Positions 7,474 to 14,954 of a DNA stretch of 64,000 bases are shown one piece after another. Both the position numbers and the translations under genes were made by a program. The notes under the pieces are model-generated. The model made no database searches. It worked only from the letters and a program-made list of their open reading frames with translations, and was not told the origin of the DNA. Every line of letters starts with the position of its first letter. Within the stretch, counting starts at the first letter, position 1. The DNA is from Alphaproteobacteria bacterium (GTDB lineage: Bacteria; Myxococcota_A; UBA796; GCA-2862545). The DNA is taken from contig JACKEQ010000010.1 of the NCBI GenBank assembly GCA_020632885.1, forward strand, positions 62,001-126,000, written 5' to 3'.

Positions 7474-9650
7474 GCGTCAGAGCACCGTGCAGCCGGACCC
7501 ATCGCACGAGACCTGCAGGTCGAAGCCGAGAAGGTCGACGTCCCGTCGTAGAGCGTCTGCCCCGTGGCGGGGTCGATCGTGAGCTGCTGGGCTTCCAACT
7601 CGCCCTCGACGACCACCTGATTGACGCCCGTGTTCCCGACGACGATCCGCCCTCCATGGTGACGGTCGAGCTGTTCAGGACGCTCATGCCGGCGCTTCGA
7701 TCCCGACGTTCTCCCGGACTCCAGCTCGATGATGGCGACCGTGCTCGTGGAGATGTAGAGTGCAGCGGACAGCTCGCCGACGTTCTGAAAACCCGACGAG
7801 TACGGGAGCTCGAGGTCACACTCCTCGAGCCGGAGACCGCCCACGTCCGAAGCGACGTTCGTGTCAGCCATCACACCGACACTCCCGCTGACCCGCTCGA
7901 AGTAGCCGCCGCCCGCCGTGTCGGACGCCACGTTCTCGGTCATCTGCACCGTACCGGTCAGCACCGAGTCGATCACGAACAGTCCGCCTCCCGCCTCAGC
8001 CACGCACCCCGAGCTCACCACCTCGATCATCTGCGCGTCCGCGACGTCCCGGATCGCGATCCCGCCACCGTTGGAGGCCGCCGAGCCCGACACGCTGATC
8101 TGCTCGAGCACGAGGGAGTCGAGGGACTCCGCCAGGATCGCGCCACCCTCGCCCGCTCCCGCGTCCCCGTTCCGGAGGACGACATCCCAGAGCTCGGCCC
8201 GGGTTCCTCGCGCCCGCACCACCCGTCCGGTCCCACCGGCATCGAGGACCGTGGTGGTGCCTTCGATGCCGTAGACCTCGACGTCCCCGTTCAGGTCGAG
8301 CGTGGCGTAGTAGGTGCCCGGACAGATGTCGAGCACCCCGCTCGTCAGGGACACCGCCGCCGGAGAGGTCTCCGTGCCTGCCGCGAACGTCGCGGAGAGG
8401 TCGGTCACCACGGCCCCGTCGGTGTGGGTGACGACCCCCGCGTCGTCCGACCAGACGAGGTCCCCGCAGTCGCTCTGGACCCCGTCGCAGAGCTCCACGG
8501 CACCCGTGTAGACCGTGGGATCGGCATCGTCGCAGTCCCCGCCGGTGGTCGCGTGCCCAGCGGGGAGGTCGCACACCAGGAAGCCCGCGATGCCGTCGTC
8601 GCCATCCCCGTCCCCGTCGCCGTCGACGTAGGCGAGGAAGCGGGTGGCATCGCCGATGTCAGGGTCCGCGTCGTCCGCCGCACCCGAGCAGTCCTCGTCG
8701 GTGTCGAGGTCGTCGCACACCTCGACGGCCCCCTCGTTCACGTCGTCGCGCGTGTCGTCGCAGTCTCCACGCACCGCGACGTGGTCGGCCGGAGCATCAC
8801 AGGCCATCACCGCGCTCGCGAGGTCGTCGCCGTAGAGGTCGCCGTCGAGGTCGGGCCAGAAGGCGAGCAACGCAGGTGGTGTGTCGAGATCGTCCTCGTC
8901 CACCGCGAGGTCGCAGTCGTCGTCCACACCGTTGCACACCTCCACGAATCCGGGGCTGCGCGCGCCATCTGCGTCGTCGCAGTCCCCGCCCTCGTCCACG
9001 AGCCCCGCCGCGGGACAGCTCACCACGCTGATGTCCCCGTAGCCGTCACCGTCCCCGTCGACGTAGCGCGTGGCGTACTCGCAGGACGTCGTGAGGTCCG
9101 ACCGCACCTCGGCGTCGGCGGCCGCGAGGGCGGTCGCGTCGTCGGGGCACTGCGTCCGCAGGGTGACGAAGATCCCCCGCCCTCCCGCGACCCGCACCCA
9201 GACGCCCGAGACGTACCCACCGTCGACGTCCGCCGCGATGTGCCGGGCCCCGTCGTAGGCGCTGAAGCTCCACCCGAGCGTCTCCGTTCCCGCGGCCGTC
9301 TCGAGCTCCCCGAGGATCCGCCGGCTCCCCTTGTCGAACGTTCCCGAGCCGCCGCGCGTGACGCCCGTGTCGGACCAGACGCCGTCCCAGGCCTCTCCCA
9401 CGTAGCGTCCGGCCAGCCAGGACCCATCCGCCCCACAGCCAGCGGCCTGCGCGTCGGTGCTCACCGCCAGGAGCTCCTGGTAGAGCCGTGCTGGCGTGCG
9501 CGCCTCGGGAGCGGCGTCGCTGACGACCTCGCTCCCGTACACCGTGTTCACGTGGGGGACGAGGTCGTTCACGGCGGCGCAAACGGTGGCATCGAGACCA
9601 GCACAGTCGAGGGCGAACGCCGGAGACAGGGCGAGAGCGAGGATGGTCAT
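7443..9650 (-). CDS. Secreted MopE-type calcium-repeat protein with beta-helix; C-terminus frameshifted
   Basis: As sequenced this reads 735 residues from ATG 9650, with a signal peptide (ILALALSPAFALDC). Residues about 205-430 contain Asp-rich DGDGDGYGD loops followed by GGDCDDAD and VEVCNGVDDDCD cysteine units, the putative metal-binding MopE repeat. A Gly/Ser-rich right-handed beta-helix follows (GGAILAES, NGGGIAIRD, AGGGLFVID). The last 90 residues make sense only if the frame changes several times between about 7715 and 7540. Restoring one G in each of four short runs gives a smooth end (FDLQVSCDGSGCTVL) stopping at 7477-7479. The break is either sequencing error or decay. Confidence 0.7.
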   Translation of the reverse strand: MTILALALSPAFALDCAGLDATVCAAVNDLVPHVNTVYGSEVVSDAAPEARTPARLYQELLAVSTDAQAAGCGADGSWLAGRYVGEAWDGVWSDTGVTRGGSGTFDKGSRRILGELETAAGTETLGWSFSAYDGARHIAADVDGGYVSGVWVRVAGGRGIFVTLRTQCPDDATALAAADAEVRSDLTTSCEYATRYVDGDGDGYGDISVVSCPAAGLVDEGGDCDDADGARSPGFVEVCNGVDDDCDLAVDEDDLDTPPALLAFWPDLDGDLYGDDLASAVMACDAPADHVAVRGDCDDTRDDVNEGAVEVCDDLDTDEDCSGAADDADPDIGDATRFLAYVDGDGDGDGDDGIAGFLVCDLPAGHATTGGDCDDADPTVYTGAVELCDGVQSDCGDLVWSDDAGVVTHTDGAVVTDLSATFAAGTETSPAAVSLTSGVLDICPGTYYATLDLNGDVEVYGIEGTTTVLDAGGTGRVVRARGTRAELWDVVLRNGDAGAGEGGAILAESLDSLVLEQISVSGSAASNGGGIAIRDVADAQMIEVVSSGCVAEAGGGLFVIDSVLTGTVQMTENVASDTAGGGYFERVSGSVGVMADTNVASDVGGLRLEECDLELPYSSGFQNVGELSAALYISTSTVAIIELESGRTSGSKRRHERPEQLDRHHGGRIVVGNTGVNQVVVEGELEAQQLTIDPATGQTLYDGTSTFSASTCRSRAMGPAARCSDAHVGQVASAV

Positions 9651-9739
9651 GGGGCGCTCCTTGGCACCGCACGACGCTACAGGGCCACCCGAGCCCGTGT
9701 CGTTCACCGTTTGTATCCGCCATCGCGCCGGACTCCGGT

Positions 9740-10441
9740 ATGCTCGTGGACATGGGCCCCTCCGCGCGTCACCTGCTGAAACACCCACCGAGGGCACGCT
9801 GGTTGCTCCCTGCGCTCGCGGGCGTGGCGGCGCTCCTGCTGGTCATCGCGGGGCCCTACCTGTCCGTCGGCACCCACCCGGCCTGGCTCGCGATCGGTGG
9901 CGCATCGGGGCTCCTGGCGTTGATCCTGCGCCGTCCGCGGCCGATCACCCTCCGCCAGGACTCCGTGCTCGTCGGGTCCCAGATGGTCACCGATCCCCAG
10001 GCCGTGCAGACGCTCCTGGACGAGGGGGGTCTGCGGCGACCGCCCTCGCTGCCATCCACCCAGCAGTGGGTCTTCGTGCACCCGCTCGCCGCGCGCATCG
10101 ACCGTCGCGAGCTCGCCCTCCTGCCGCTCCTCGCGCTGGGCGTCCTCCCCTTCGGGCTCAGCTGGACGTTGCTGGCCCTGGCGCTGGCCTCGGGGCCGCT
10201 GGTGCTCGCGGCGGGCGTGCAACACGCGCTGCGTCCGCGGGCATTCGCGCTCACCGGGCGCCACGTGCACCTCGACGGCCAGCGCATCCCGCTCGACACC
10301 GTCGATGCCGACGCCCTGGCGGCCACCCTCGCCCGCCTGGAGCGCCTCGGCTACCAGGCGGACTGGCCGACGGTGCAGACGCGCGTGCAGATCGCCGTGC
10401 GCCGGCGCACCCTGTTCGCCGGGACGGGCAAGCGGCGCTGA
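9740..10441 (+). CDS. Hypothetical membrane protein
   Basis: This protein has 233 residues from ATG 9740, or 229 from ATG 9752. Hydrophobic helices lie near residues 22-42, 48-64 and, as a longer pair, 126-166. A basic cytoplasmic C-terminus ends VQIAVRRRTLFAGTGKRR. The segment around residues 70-100 and the tail are polar and could form a PH-like domain, but no family is recognised. It diverges from the MopE-type gene and its TGA directly abuts the stop of the next, convergent gene (TGATCA at 10439-10444). Confidence 0.6.
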   Translation: MLVDMGPSARHLLKHPPRARWLLPALAGVAALLLVIAGPYLSVGTHPAWLAIGGASGLLALILRRPRPITLRQDSVLVGSQMVTDPQAVQTLLDEGGLRRPPSLPSTQQWVFVHPLAARIDRRELALLPLLALGVLPFGLSWTLLALALASGPLVLAAGVQHALRPRAFALTGRHVHLDGQRIPLDTVDADALAATLARLERLGYQADWPTVQTRVQIAVRRRTLFAGTGKRR

Positions 10442-10777
10442 TCACGCACGGCGAAGCCAGATCGCCGCGATGGCCGAGAGGACCACGCCCGTCACGAGGG
10501 TCCCGATCACACCCGCCACGGCCTGGGCCACCGGCTGCGCCGCCTCCGGACGGCCCGCGAACACCACCATCGTGTTCAGCAGGCTCCCGAAGAAGATGAT
10601 CCCCGCGCCGACCGCCGAGGCGACCGAACCCGCGACCACGGCATCCCGATAGGTGTGAGCGCTCTTCGTCCGGGCCAGGAGGCCCACCACGACCACCAAC
10701 TGGATCAGGGTGGCCACGGGGACGAACAGGGCGACGAGGTCGGCCGCCATCGCCACGAGCCCCCACACCGTCACCAC
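10442..10777 (-). CDS. Small multi-helix membrane protein with a likely 5' frame break
   Basis: The open frame from GTG 10777 gives 111 residues with three or four hydrophobic helices (VWGLVAMAADLVALFVP, LIQLVVVVGLLA, VASAVGAGIIFFGSLL, GTLVTGVVLSAIAAIWL). No ribosome-binding site precedes GTG 10777. A well-placed GGAGG-ATG at 10817 encodes MKDAVMAG in a neighbouring frame. Removing one G from the GGGG run at 10793-10796 joins MKDAVMAGLALGAVVTVWG into one clean first helix. The true start is therefore probably 10817. Function is unknown. Confidence 0.5.
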   Translation of the reverse strand: MVTVWGLVAMAADLVALFVPVATLIQLVVVVGLLARTKSAHTYRDAVVAGSVASAVGAGIIFFGSLLNTMVVFAGRPEAAQPVAQAVAGVIGTLVTGVVLSAIAAIWLRRA

Positions 10778-10926
10778 CGCGCCGAGCGCGAGCCCCTGCC
10801 ATCACCGCATCCTTCATGTCGACCTCCGGTCGCCGGGTATTCCGGTGGATCCCCGGGTGGGAACGGCATCGGACGAACCGGACCGACGACGGCACGAACC
10901 GGCCTCCCGGGGATACGGAGCGTCCC

Positions 10927-11949
10927 GTGGAGCACGTCAACGACATCGACGATCGGCTCGCGCGCGCGATCGGTATCCCGGGGTTCGGGCTGTCCATCCC
11001 GCACGTCACGGGCCTGTTCGGTCCGCTCGCGTCCTCCGATCCACGCGCCTGGGTCGGCACGGTGGCCTTCGTGGCCCTGGCCGCCGCCATCTGGCAGGGC
11101 AACCGCTGGCTGCTGTTCCGCCAGCGCGAGCGTCTGGACTGGTTCACGCGGCCCGTCGGGAAGGTGATGTTCCTGGTCGTCGGCTGCGTCTTCTACACGG
11201 CCCCCGTCACCTGGCTCGCGATCCGCGGCTGGTACGCGTGGTCGGGCATCCCCGTGGACCAGGCGGCGATCGTGCAGGTCGTGCTCACCAACGTGATCTG
11301 CGTGCTGGTCGTCACCCACGTCTACGAGACCGTGTTCCTCGTGAAGGCGCGTCAAGACGACCGCGTGCAGCTCGAACGCCTGCAGCGGACCCGTGCTGAA
11401 GCCGAGCTCGCGGCGCTGCGCAGCCAGGTCGACCCGCACTTCCTGTTCAACTCGCTGGCGACGCTCGGTTGGTTGATCGGTCGGGACCCCGGCGCGGCCG
11501 AGGAGTTCACCGAGCGGCTCGCGAGCCTCTACCGCTACGTGCTCGTGAACCGGGACCGCGACCTCGTCCAGCTCTCCGACGAGCTCGCGAACTTCCGGGA
11601 CGCCGTGCGCCTCTACGCGGTGCGGTTCGGCGCGGGGCTGCGGGTGGAGGAGCGCCTCGAGGGCCTGGACCCCGAACGCCTCGTCCTGCCGCCCCTCTCC
11701 CTCCAGGTGCTGCTCGAGAACGCCGTGAAGCACAATCGCTTCAGCGAGCGCGAGCCCCTGGTCGTGCGGCTCGAGGCGAGAGGGGCCGCGTTGGCGCTCT
11801 CGAACGACCTCCGGCCCCGCGAGGACGCCCTCGGAGCGGGCTCGGGTCTGGCCAACCTCGCCGAGCGCTACCGGCTGCTGGGCGCGTCCATCGATGTCGA
11901 TCCGGCAGGGCCCTTCCGGGTGACCCTGCCCTTGCGGGAGGTCCGATGA
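10927..11949 (+). CDS. LytS/YehU-type sensor histidine kinase
   Basis: This 340-residue membrane kinase starts at GTG 10927, preceded by GGAG at six-nucleotide spacing; an in-frame ATG at 10816 has no such site. Residues about 30-145 hold three or four membrane helices, followed by a short coiled coil. The His_kinase domain (PF06580) is marked by QVDPHFLFNSL with phospho-acceptor His171. The ATP-binding part has the N-box LLENAVKHNR and the G-box GSGLANLAERYRLL. It should phosphorylate the LytTR regulator encoded immediately downstream (ATGA overlap at 11946-11949). The stimulus is unknown. Confidence 0.9.
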   Translation: MEHVNDIDDRLARAIGIPGFGLSIPHVTGLFGPLASSDPRAWVGTVAFVALAAAIWQGNRWLLFRQRERLDWFTRPVGKVMFLVVGCVFYTAPVTWLAIRGWYAWSGIPVDQAAIVQVVLTNVICVLVVTHVYETVFLVKARQDDRVQLERLQRTRAEAELAALRSQVDPHFLFNSLATLGWLIGRDPGAAEEFTERLASLYRYVLVNRDRDLVQLSDELANFRDAVRLYAVRFGAGLRVEERLEGLDPERLVLPPLSLQVLLENAVKHNRFSEREPLVVRLEARGAALALSNDLRPREDALGAGSGLANLAERYRLLGASIDVDPAGPFRVTLPLREVR

Positions 11950-12665
11950 GGGTGCTGGTGCTGGAGGACGAGCGACCCGCGCTGGAGCAGCTCCTGACGG
12001 CGCTCCAGGCCTGGGACCCCGACGTGGACGTGGTGGCCACCCTCGACAGCGTGCGGGATGCCGTGCGCTGGCTGCTCGATCACCCCGAGCCGGACGTGGT
12101 GCTCGCGGACATCCGCCTCTCGGACGGGCGCAGCATGGACGTCTTCCGGCGGGCGCCGGTGAAGTGCCCGGTGGTGTTCGTCACCGCATACGACACGTAC
12201 ACCCAGGAGGCCCTGGAGGTCGGGGGCATCGACTACGTCTACAAGCCCGTGCGGGCCGACCGACTGGCCCGCGCGCTCGACAAGGTCCTGCGGCTCGAGG
12301 CCCACTTCCGCGGGTCCGAGCCGGCGACCGGGCATCGAAGGCGCCTGCTGATCCGGCGCGGGAGCGAGCTCCGCACGCTGGCGGTGGACGAGGTGGCCTG
12401 GTTCACGACCGAGAACCGGCTCGTGCTGGCCGTGACCCGCGACGGTGGACGGCACCCTGTGGACAAGACGCTGGCGACCCTCGAGGGAGAGCTGGACCCA
12501 CAGCGGTTCTTCCGCGTGGGGCGCGGATGCATCGTGGGGGTCGACGCCGTGCGCGCGCTTCGTCCGCACGGGAAGGGTCGGGTCGCGCTCACCCTCGATC
12601 CGCCGGGCGAGGCCGTGGTCAGCGCGGAGCTCGCGGTGGCCTTCAAGGAGTGGATGGATCGCTGA
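11946..12665 (+). CDS. LytTR-family response regulator
   Basis: This 239-residue protein has a CheY-like receiver (residues 1-120): MRVLVLEDERPA acid pocket, phospho-acceptor Asp55 in VLADIRLSDG, Thr in VTAYDTY and Lys in YVYKPVRADR. A LytTR DNA-binding domain covers about residues 133-239 (LLIRRGSELRTLAVDEVAWF, RFFRVGRGCIV). The family binds direct repeats upstream of target promoters. It is translationally coupled to the LytS-type kinase, forming a complete two-component system. No target site could be assigned here. The tandem palindrome just downstream fits the TetR gene better. Confidence 0.92.
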   Translation: MRVLVLEDERPALEQLLTALQAWDPDVDVVATLDSVRDAVRWLLDHPEPDVVLADIRLSDGRSMDVFRRAPVKCPVVFVTAYDTYTQEALEVGGIDYVYKPVRADRLARALDKVLRLEAHFRGSEPATGHRRRLLIRRGSELRTLAVDEVAWFTTENRLVLAVTRDGGRHPVDKTLATLEGELDPQRFFRVGRGCIVGVDAVRALRPHGKGRVALTLDPPGEAVVSAELAVAFKEWMDR

Positions 12666-12684
12666 GGTGTCCCTTGCGGAGAAC

Positions 12685-12716
12685 GTGAACATCGTTTACG
12701 TTTTGAACATCGTTCA
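12685..12716. promoter_or_regulatory. Tandem palindromic operators, likely TetR-type
   Basis: Two near-identical palindromes lie 18 bp apart: GTGAACATCGTTTAC at 12685-12699 and TGAACATCGTTCA at 12704-12716. The consensus is TGAAC-N3-GTTYA, with ATC as spacer in both. They sit directly upstream of the AGGAGG site (12716-12721) of the hydroxylase gene, where a bound dimer would block transcription or translation start. The TetR gene at 13278 is the obvious candidate binder. The symmetry is directly visible; the assignment is inference. Confidence 0.7.
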
Positions 12717-12726
12717 GGAGGTCGTC

Positions 12727-13281
12727 GTGTCCCTCGTCGTCGCACTCGCCGCTGGCGCTCTCAGCTGGACCTTCCTGGAGTACGTGTTCCATCGGTTCCT
12801 GGGGCACGAGCACCGCCACAACCCCTTCGGGGCCGAGCACACCGCGCACCACAGCCGGGGTGACTACTTCGCCCCCTGGACCAGGAAGCTGGCCGCCGCG
12901 CTCGTCCTGGCGGCCGGCCTCGTGCCTGCCGCCCTCCTCGTCGCCGGTGCGCCCGGAGGGGCCTTCTGCGCCGGGCTGTTCGCGGCCTACGGCGGCTACG
13001 AGGTGCTCCACCGTCTCGAGCACGTCCACAGCGGCTTCGGGGCCTACGGTCGCTGGGCGCAGCGTCACCACTTCTACCACCACTTCCACGACCCCCGGAT
13101 GAACCACGGGGTCACGAGCCCGCTCTGGGACATCGTCTTCGGCACGTACGTCCGCGTCGAAGGGCCCATCCGGGTTCCGGCGAGGCTGAAGATGTCCTGG
13201 CTGTGCGACCCGTCCACGGACGAGGTCTGGCCCGAGCTCGCCAGCGACTACCTGCTGCGCATGCGGCGCGACCGGGCGTGA
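12727..13281 (+). CDS. Fatty acid hydroxylase / sterol desaturase superfamily membrane enzyme
   Basis: This 184-residue protein starts at GTG 12727, five nucleotides after AGGAGG. It carries the histidine clusters of the PF04116 di-iron membrane hydroxylases: HRFLGHEHRHNP, HTAHH, HRLEHVH and RHHFYHHFHDP..NHG. Two hydrophobic pairs lie at roughly residues 2-18 and 58-95. Known relatives hydroxylate or desaturate sterols, carotenoids or fatty acyl chains; the substrate here is unknown. It is coupled by GTGA to a TetR regulator and preceded by tandem operators, suggesting substrate- or lipid-responsive control. Confidence 0.88.
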   Translation: MSLVVALAAGALSWTFLEYVFHRFLGHEHRHNPFGAEHTAHHSRGDYFAPWTRKLAAALVLAAGLVPAALLVAGAPGGAFCAGLFAAYGGYEVLHRLEHVHSGFGAYGRWAQRHHFYHHFHDPRMNHGVTSPLWDIVFGTYVRVEGPIRVPARLKMSWLCDPSTDEVWPELASDYLLRMRRDRA

Positions 13282-13949
13282 GCACCCGTCAGAAGCGACG
13301 AGAGAGACTCGAGGCCGACATCCTCGAGGCGTCGACGGCCCTCCTGGCCGAGCACGGGCTCGAGGGGCTCACCGTCGCGCGCATCGCGAAGGCCATCGAC
13401 TACACTCCGGGCGCCCTCTACCGGTACTACCCGTCGAAGGACGCGATCATCGCGGAGCTCCACCGGGCGTTCGTCGGGGACCTCCTGATCGCGGTGGAGC
13501 AGAGGCTCGCCGACCTCCCGTCCGGGCCGCGCGACGAGCTCGCCCTGGCCGCCCTCGTCGCGTGCTCGGAGGCGTACATCACCTACGCGCGCGTCCACCC
13601 CACCCGCTTCAGGCTCTTCGCAGTGGCCCTGGCCGACCCCAGGACCTTCGTGGGCGCCGAGCACACCACGACCACGCTGGCCGCGTACATGGCGCTCCAT
13701 GCGACGGTCTCCGGGCGGGTGCAGGAGGCCGTGCAGGCCGGAGCCCTGCGGGCCGACGTCGAGCCCGGGCGGGCCACCCTGGCGTTCGTGCTCGCGCTGC
13801 AGGGTCCCCTGCAGGCCGGGAAGCTCGCGGCCAGGGTCCCCGGCCTGCTGGACGCCGAGGCGCTGGCCAGGACGGTCACCGACACCCTGCTGGTGGGCTG
13901 GGGTGCCGATCCACGCGCGCTGGTCACCGCGCGCTCGGCCCTCCGCTGA
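13278..13949 (+). CDS. TetR/AcrR-family transcriptional regulator
   Basis: This 223-residue protein starts at GTG 13278 in a GTGA overlap with the hydroxylase stop. Residues about 5-60 form the TetR DNA-binding domain (ADILEASTALLAEHGLEGLT, VARIAKAIDYTPGALYRYYP, SKDAIIAELH). The C-terminal helical half (LALAALVACSEAYITYARVHP, FRLFAVAL) is the ligand-binding and dimer region. It most likely represses its own operon through the palindromes at 12685-12716. The inducer is unknown, with a lipid or sterol-like molecule a reasonable guess from the partner enzyme. Confidence 0.9.
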   Translation: MSTRQKRRERLEADILEASTALLAEHGLEGLTVARIAKAIDYTPGALYRYYPSKDAIIAELHRAFVGDLLIAVEQRLADLPSGPRDELALAALVACSEAYITYARVHPTRFRLFAVALADPRTFVGAEHTTTTLAAYMALHATVSGRVQEAVQAGALRADVEPGRATLAFVLALQGPLQAGKLAARVPGLLDAEALARTVTDTLLVGWGADPRALVTARSALR

Positions 13950-13972
13950 CAGCCAGGCAGGCGGTGCGTCGG

Positions 13973-13991
13973 GAGCCTGGTCAGCAGGCTC
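13973..13991 (+). terminator. Possible weak terminator hairpin after the TetR gene
   Basis: GAGCCTG and CAGGCTC form a perfect 7-bp stem around a 5-nt loop, 24 nt after the TetR stop. Only a short pyrimidine stretch (GTCCTT) follows, so intrinsic termination would be weak. Confidence 0.35.
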
Positions 13992-14005
13992 GTCCTTAGA
14001 GCTCC

Positions 14006-14443
14006 ATGTCGCGTTGGCTCGTCGTGCTCACGCTCACCCTCACCTCCTGTTTCCTGCTGCCCAGCAGGGGGGACGACGACCCGTTCACCGAGGCGGACGA
14101 CGGACTGTGCGTTGGCGCAGTCCTGGTCGTCGATGCCAGCGTCCCCTGGCCAGCAGATCTTCGTGTCCGTCACCGACCCGAACTACCAGGACTGTCCGGA
14201 CGGCTTGTTCAGCCTCACCTGCGAAGGCACGGGCACGATCCGTGACTGCGCCCGGTTCCGGCAGCTCGACGCGAGCGGGCAGCTCACGGACGACGTCTCG
14301 GCCACCTCGGGGGCCGTACAGATCACGGACAACGGCACCAGCTGCACCATCGAGCTGGAGATCGCGTTCCGGGCGGCACGTTCCAGGGTTCGGCGGAGGT
14401 GGCGTACTCCAGCGTGGAGCCAGGCCCCTTCTGTCTTCAGTAG
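14006..14443 (+). pseudogene. Small lipoprotein gene with two frame breaks
   Basis: The gene starts at ATG 14006 with a lipoprotein signal (LVVLTLTLTSC). The reading sense moves to a second frame near 14145 (QQIFVSVTDPNYQDCPDG ... TCEGTGTIRDC) and to a third near 14372 (GTFQGSAEVAYSSVEPG), reaching TAG 14441-14443. Joined, it would give about 145 residues, Cys-containing and probably beta-rich. Adding one G to the GGG near 14369-14372 repairs the second break. It may be intact in the living organism if the breaks are sequencing errors. No domain is recognised. Confidence 0.5.
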
Positions 14444-14457
14444 GACGCGTCAGCCCG

Positions 14458-14631
14458 TCAACCGCTCGGCGCGAAGCACGTCATGGCCGCCGTACGCTCG
14501 GCGTCGCAGGCTCCACCGAGGTCATCGTCTCCGTCGCAGTCGAAGTTGCGCACGGCACACTTCAGCATCTCCTCGTAGGCGTCGCCGCAGCCAGCCGCCT
14601 CGAGGGCGCGATTCGGGCGCTCGAGTAGCAG
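14458..14631 (-). CDS. Short Cys-rich secreted-protein remnant
   Basis: The minus-strand frame ending at TGA 14458-14460 encodes CGDAYEEMLKCAVRNFDCDG followed by GACDAERTAAMTCFAPSG. The regular Cys spacing is typical of small secreted proteins such as the one at 40135-40625. The frame is open from just after the upstream gene's stop, but it has no ATG, GTG or TTG. CTG 14631 behind AGGG is the only candidate start. It is more probably the C-terminal part of a gene that has lost its signal peptide. Confidence 0.35.
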   Translation of the reverse strand: MLLERPNRALEAAGCGDAYEEMLKCAVRNFDCDGDDDLGGACDAERTAAMTCFAPSG

Positions 14632-14637
14632 ACACCC

Positions 14638-14877
14638 TCACGAGGCGACCGAGAACACCTCGAACGCCTCGAACGAGTCGTCCGCGATCGCCAGGGAGGA
14701 TGCCGCGTCCAGGTCGGCTTCGATCTGGCGGATGTCCCGCCCGAACAGCCAGGCTGCGGTGCCGAGGCTCATGGTGGGGTCGACCTGGTCGACGCTCAGG
14801 CCGTGCCAGTCCAGCACCTCCTCGGCCCAGGGGTTGTCGCGCACGAGGCTCTGAAGGGAACGGGAACGGGGACGCAT
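14638..14877 (-). CDS. Small helical protein resembling DUF542/DUF1858 domains
   Basis: This 79-residue protein starts at ATG 14877, behind an excellent AGGAGG site five nucleotides upstream. The core (LVRDNPWAEEVLDWHGLSV followed by DPTMSLGTAAWLFGRDI and QIEADLDAA) resembles the compact helical DUF542/DUF1858 fold found in RIC/ScdA iron-cluster repair proteins. The usual Cys residues of that fold are missing, so the match is structural at best. It has an acidic C-terminal tail. It lies downstream of the truncated M60 gene on the same strand, separated by 77 nt. Confidence 0.5.
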   Translation of the reverse strand: MRPRSRSLQSLVRDNPWAEEVLDWHGLSVDQVDPTMSLGTAAWLFGRDIRQIEADLDAASSLAIADDSFEAFEVFSVAS

Positions 14878-14954
14878 GCTCACCTCCTGTCGTCCGACGT
14901 GGACGACGAAGGGGTAGGCAGGCGTTCCGGGGCCGCAACCCCCGAGATGCATGG

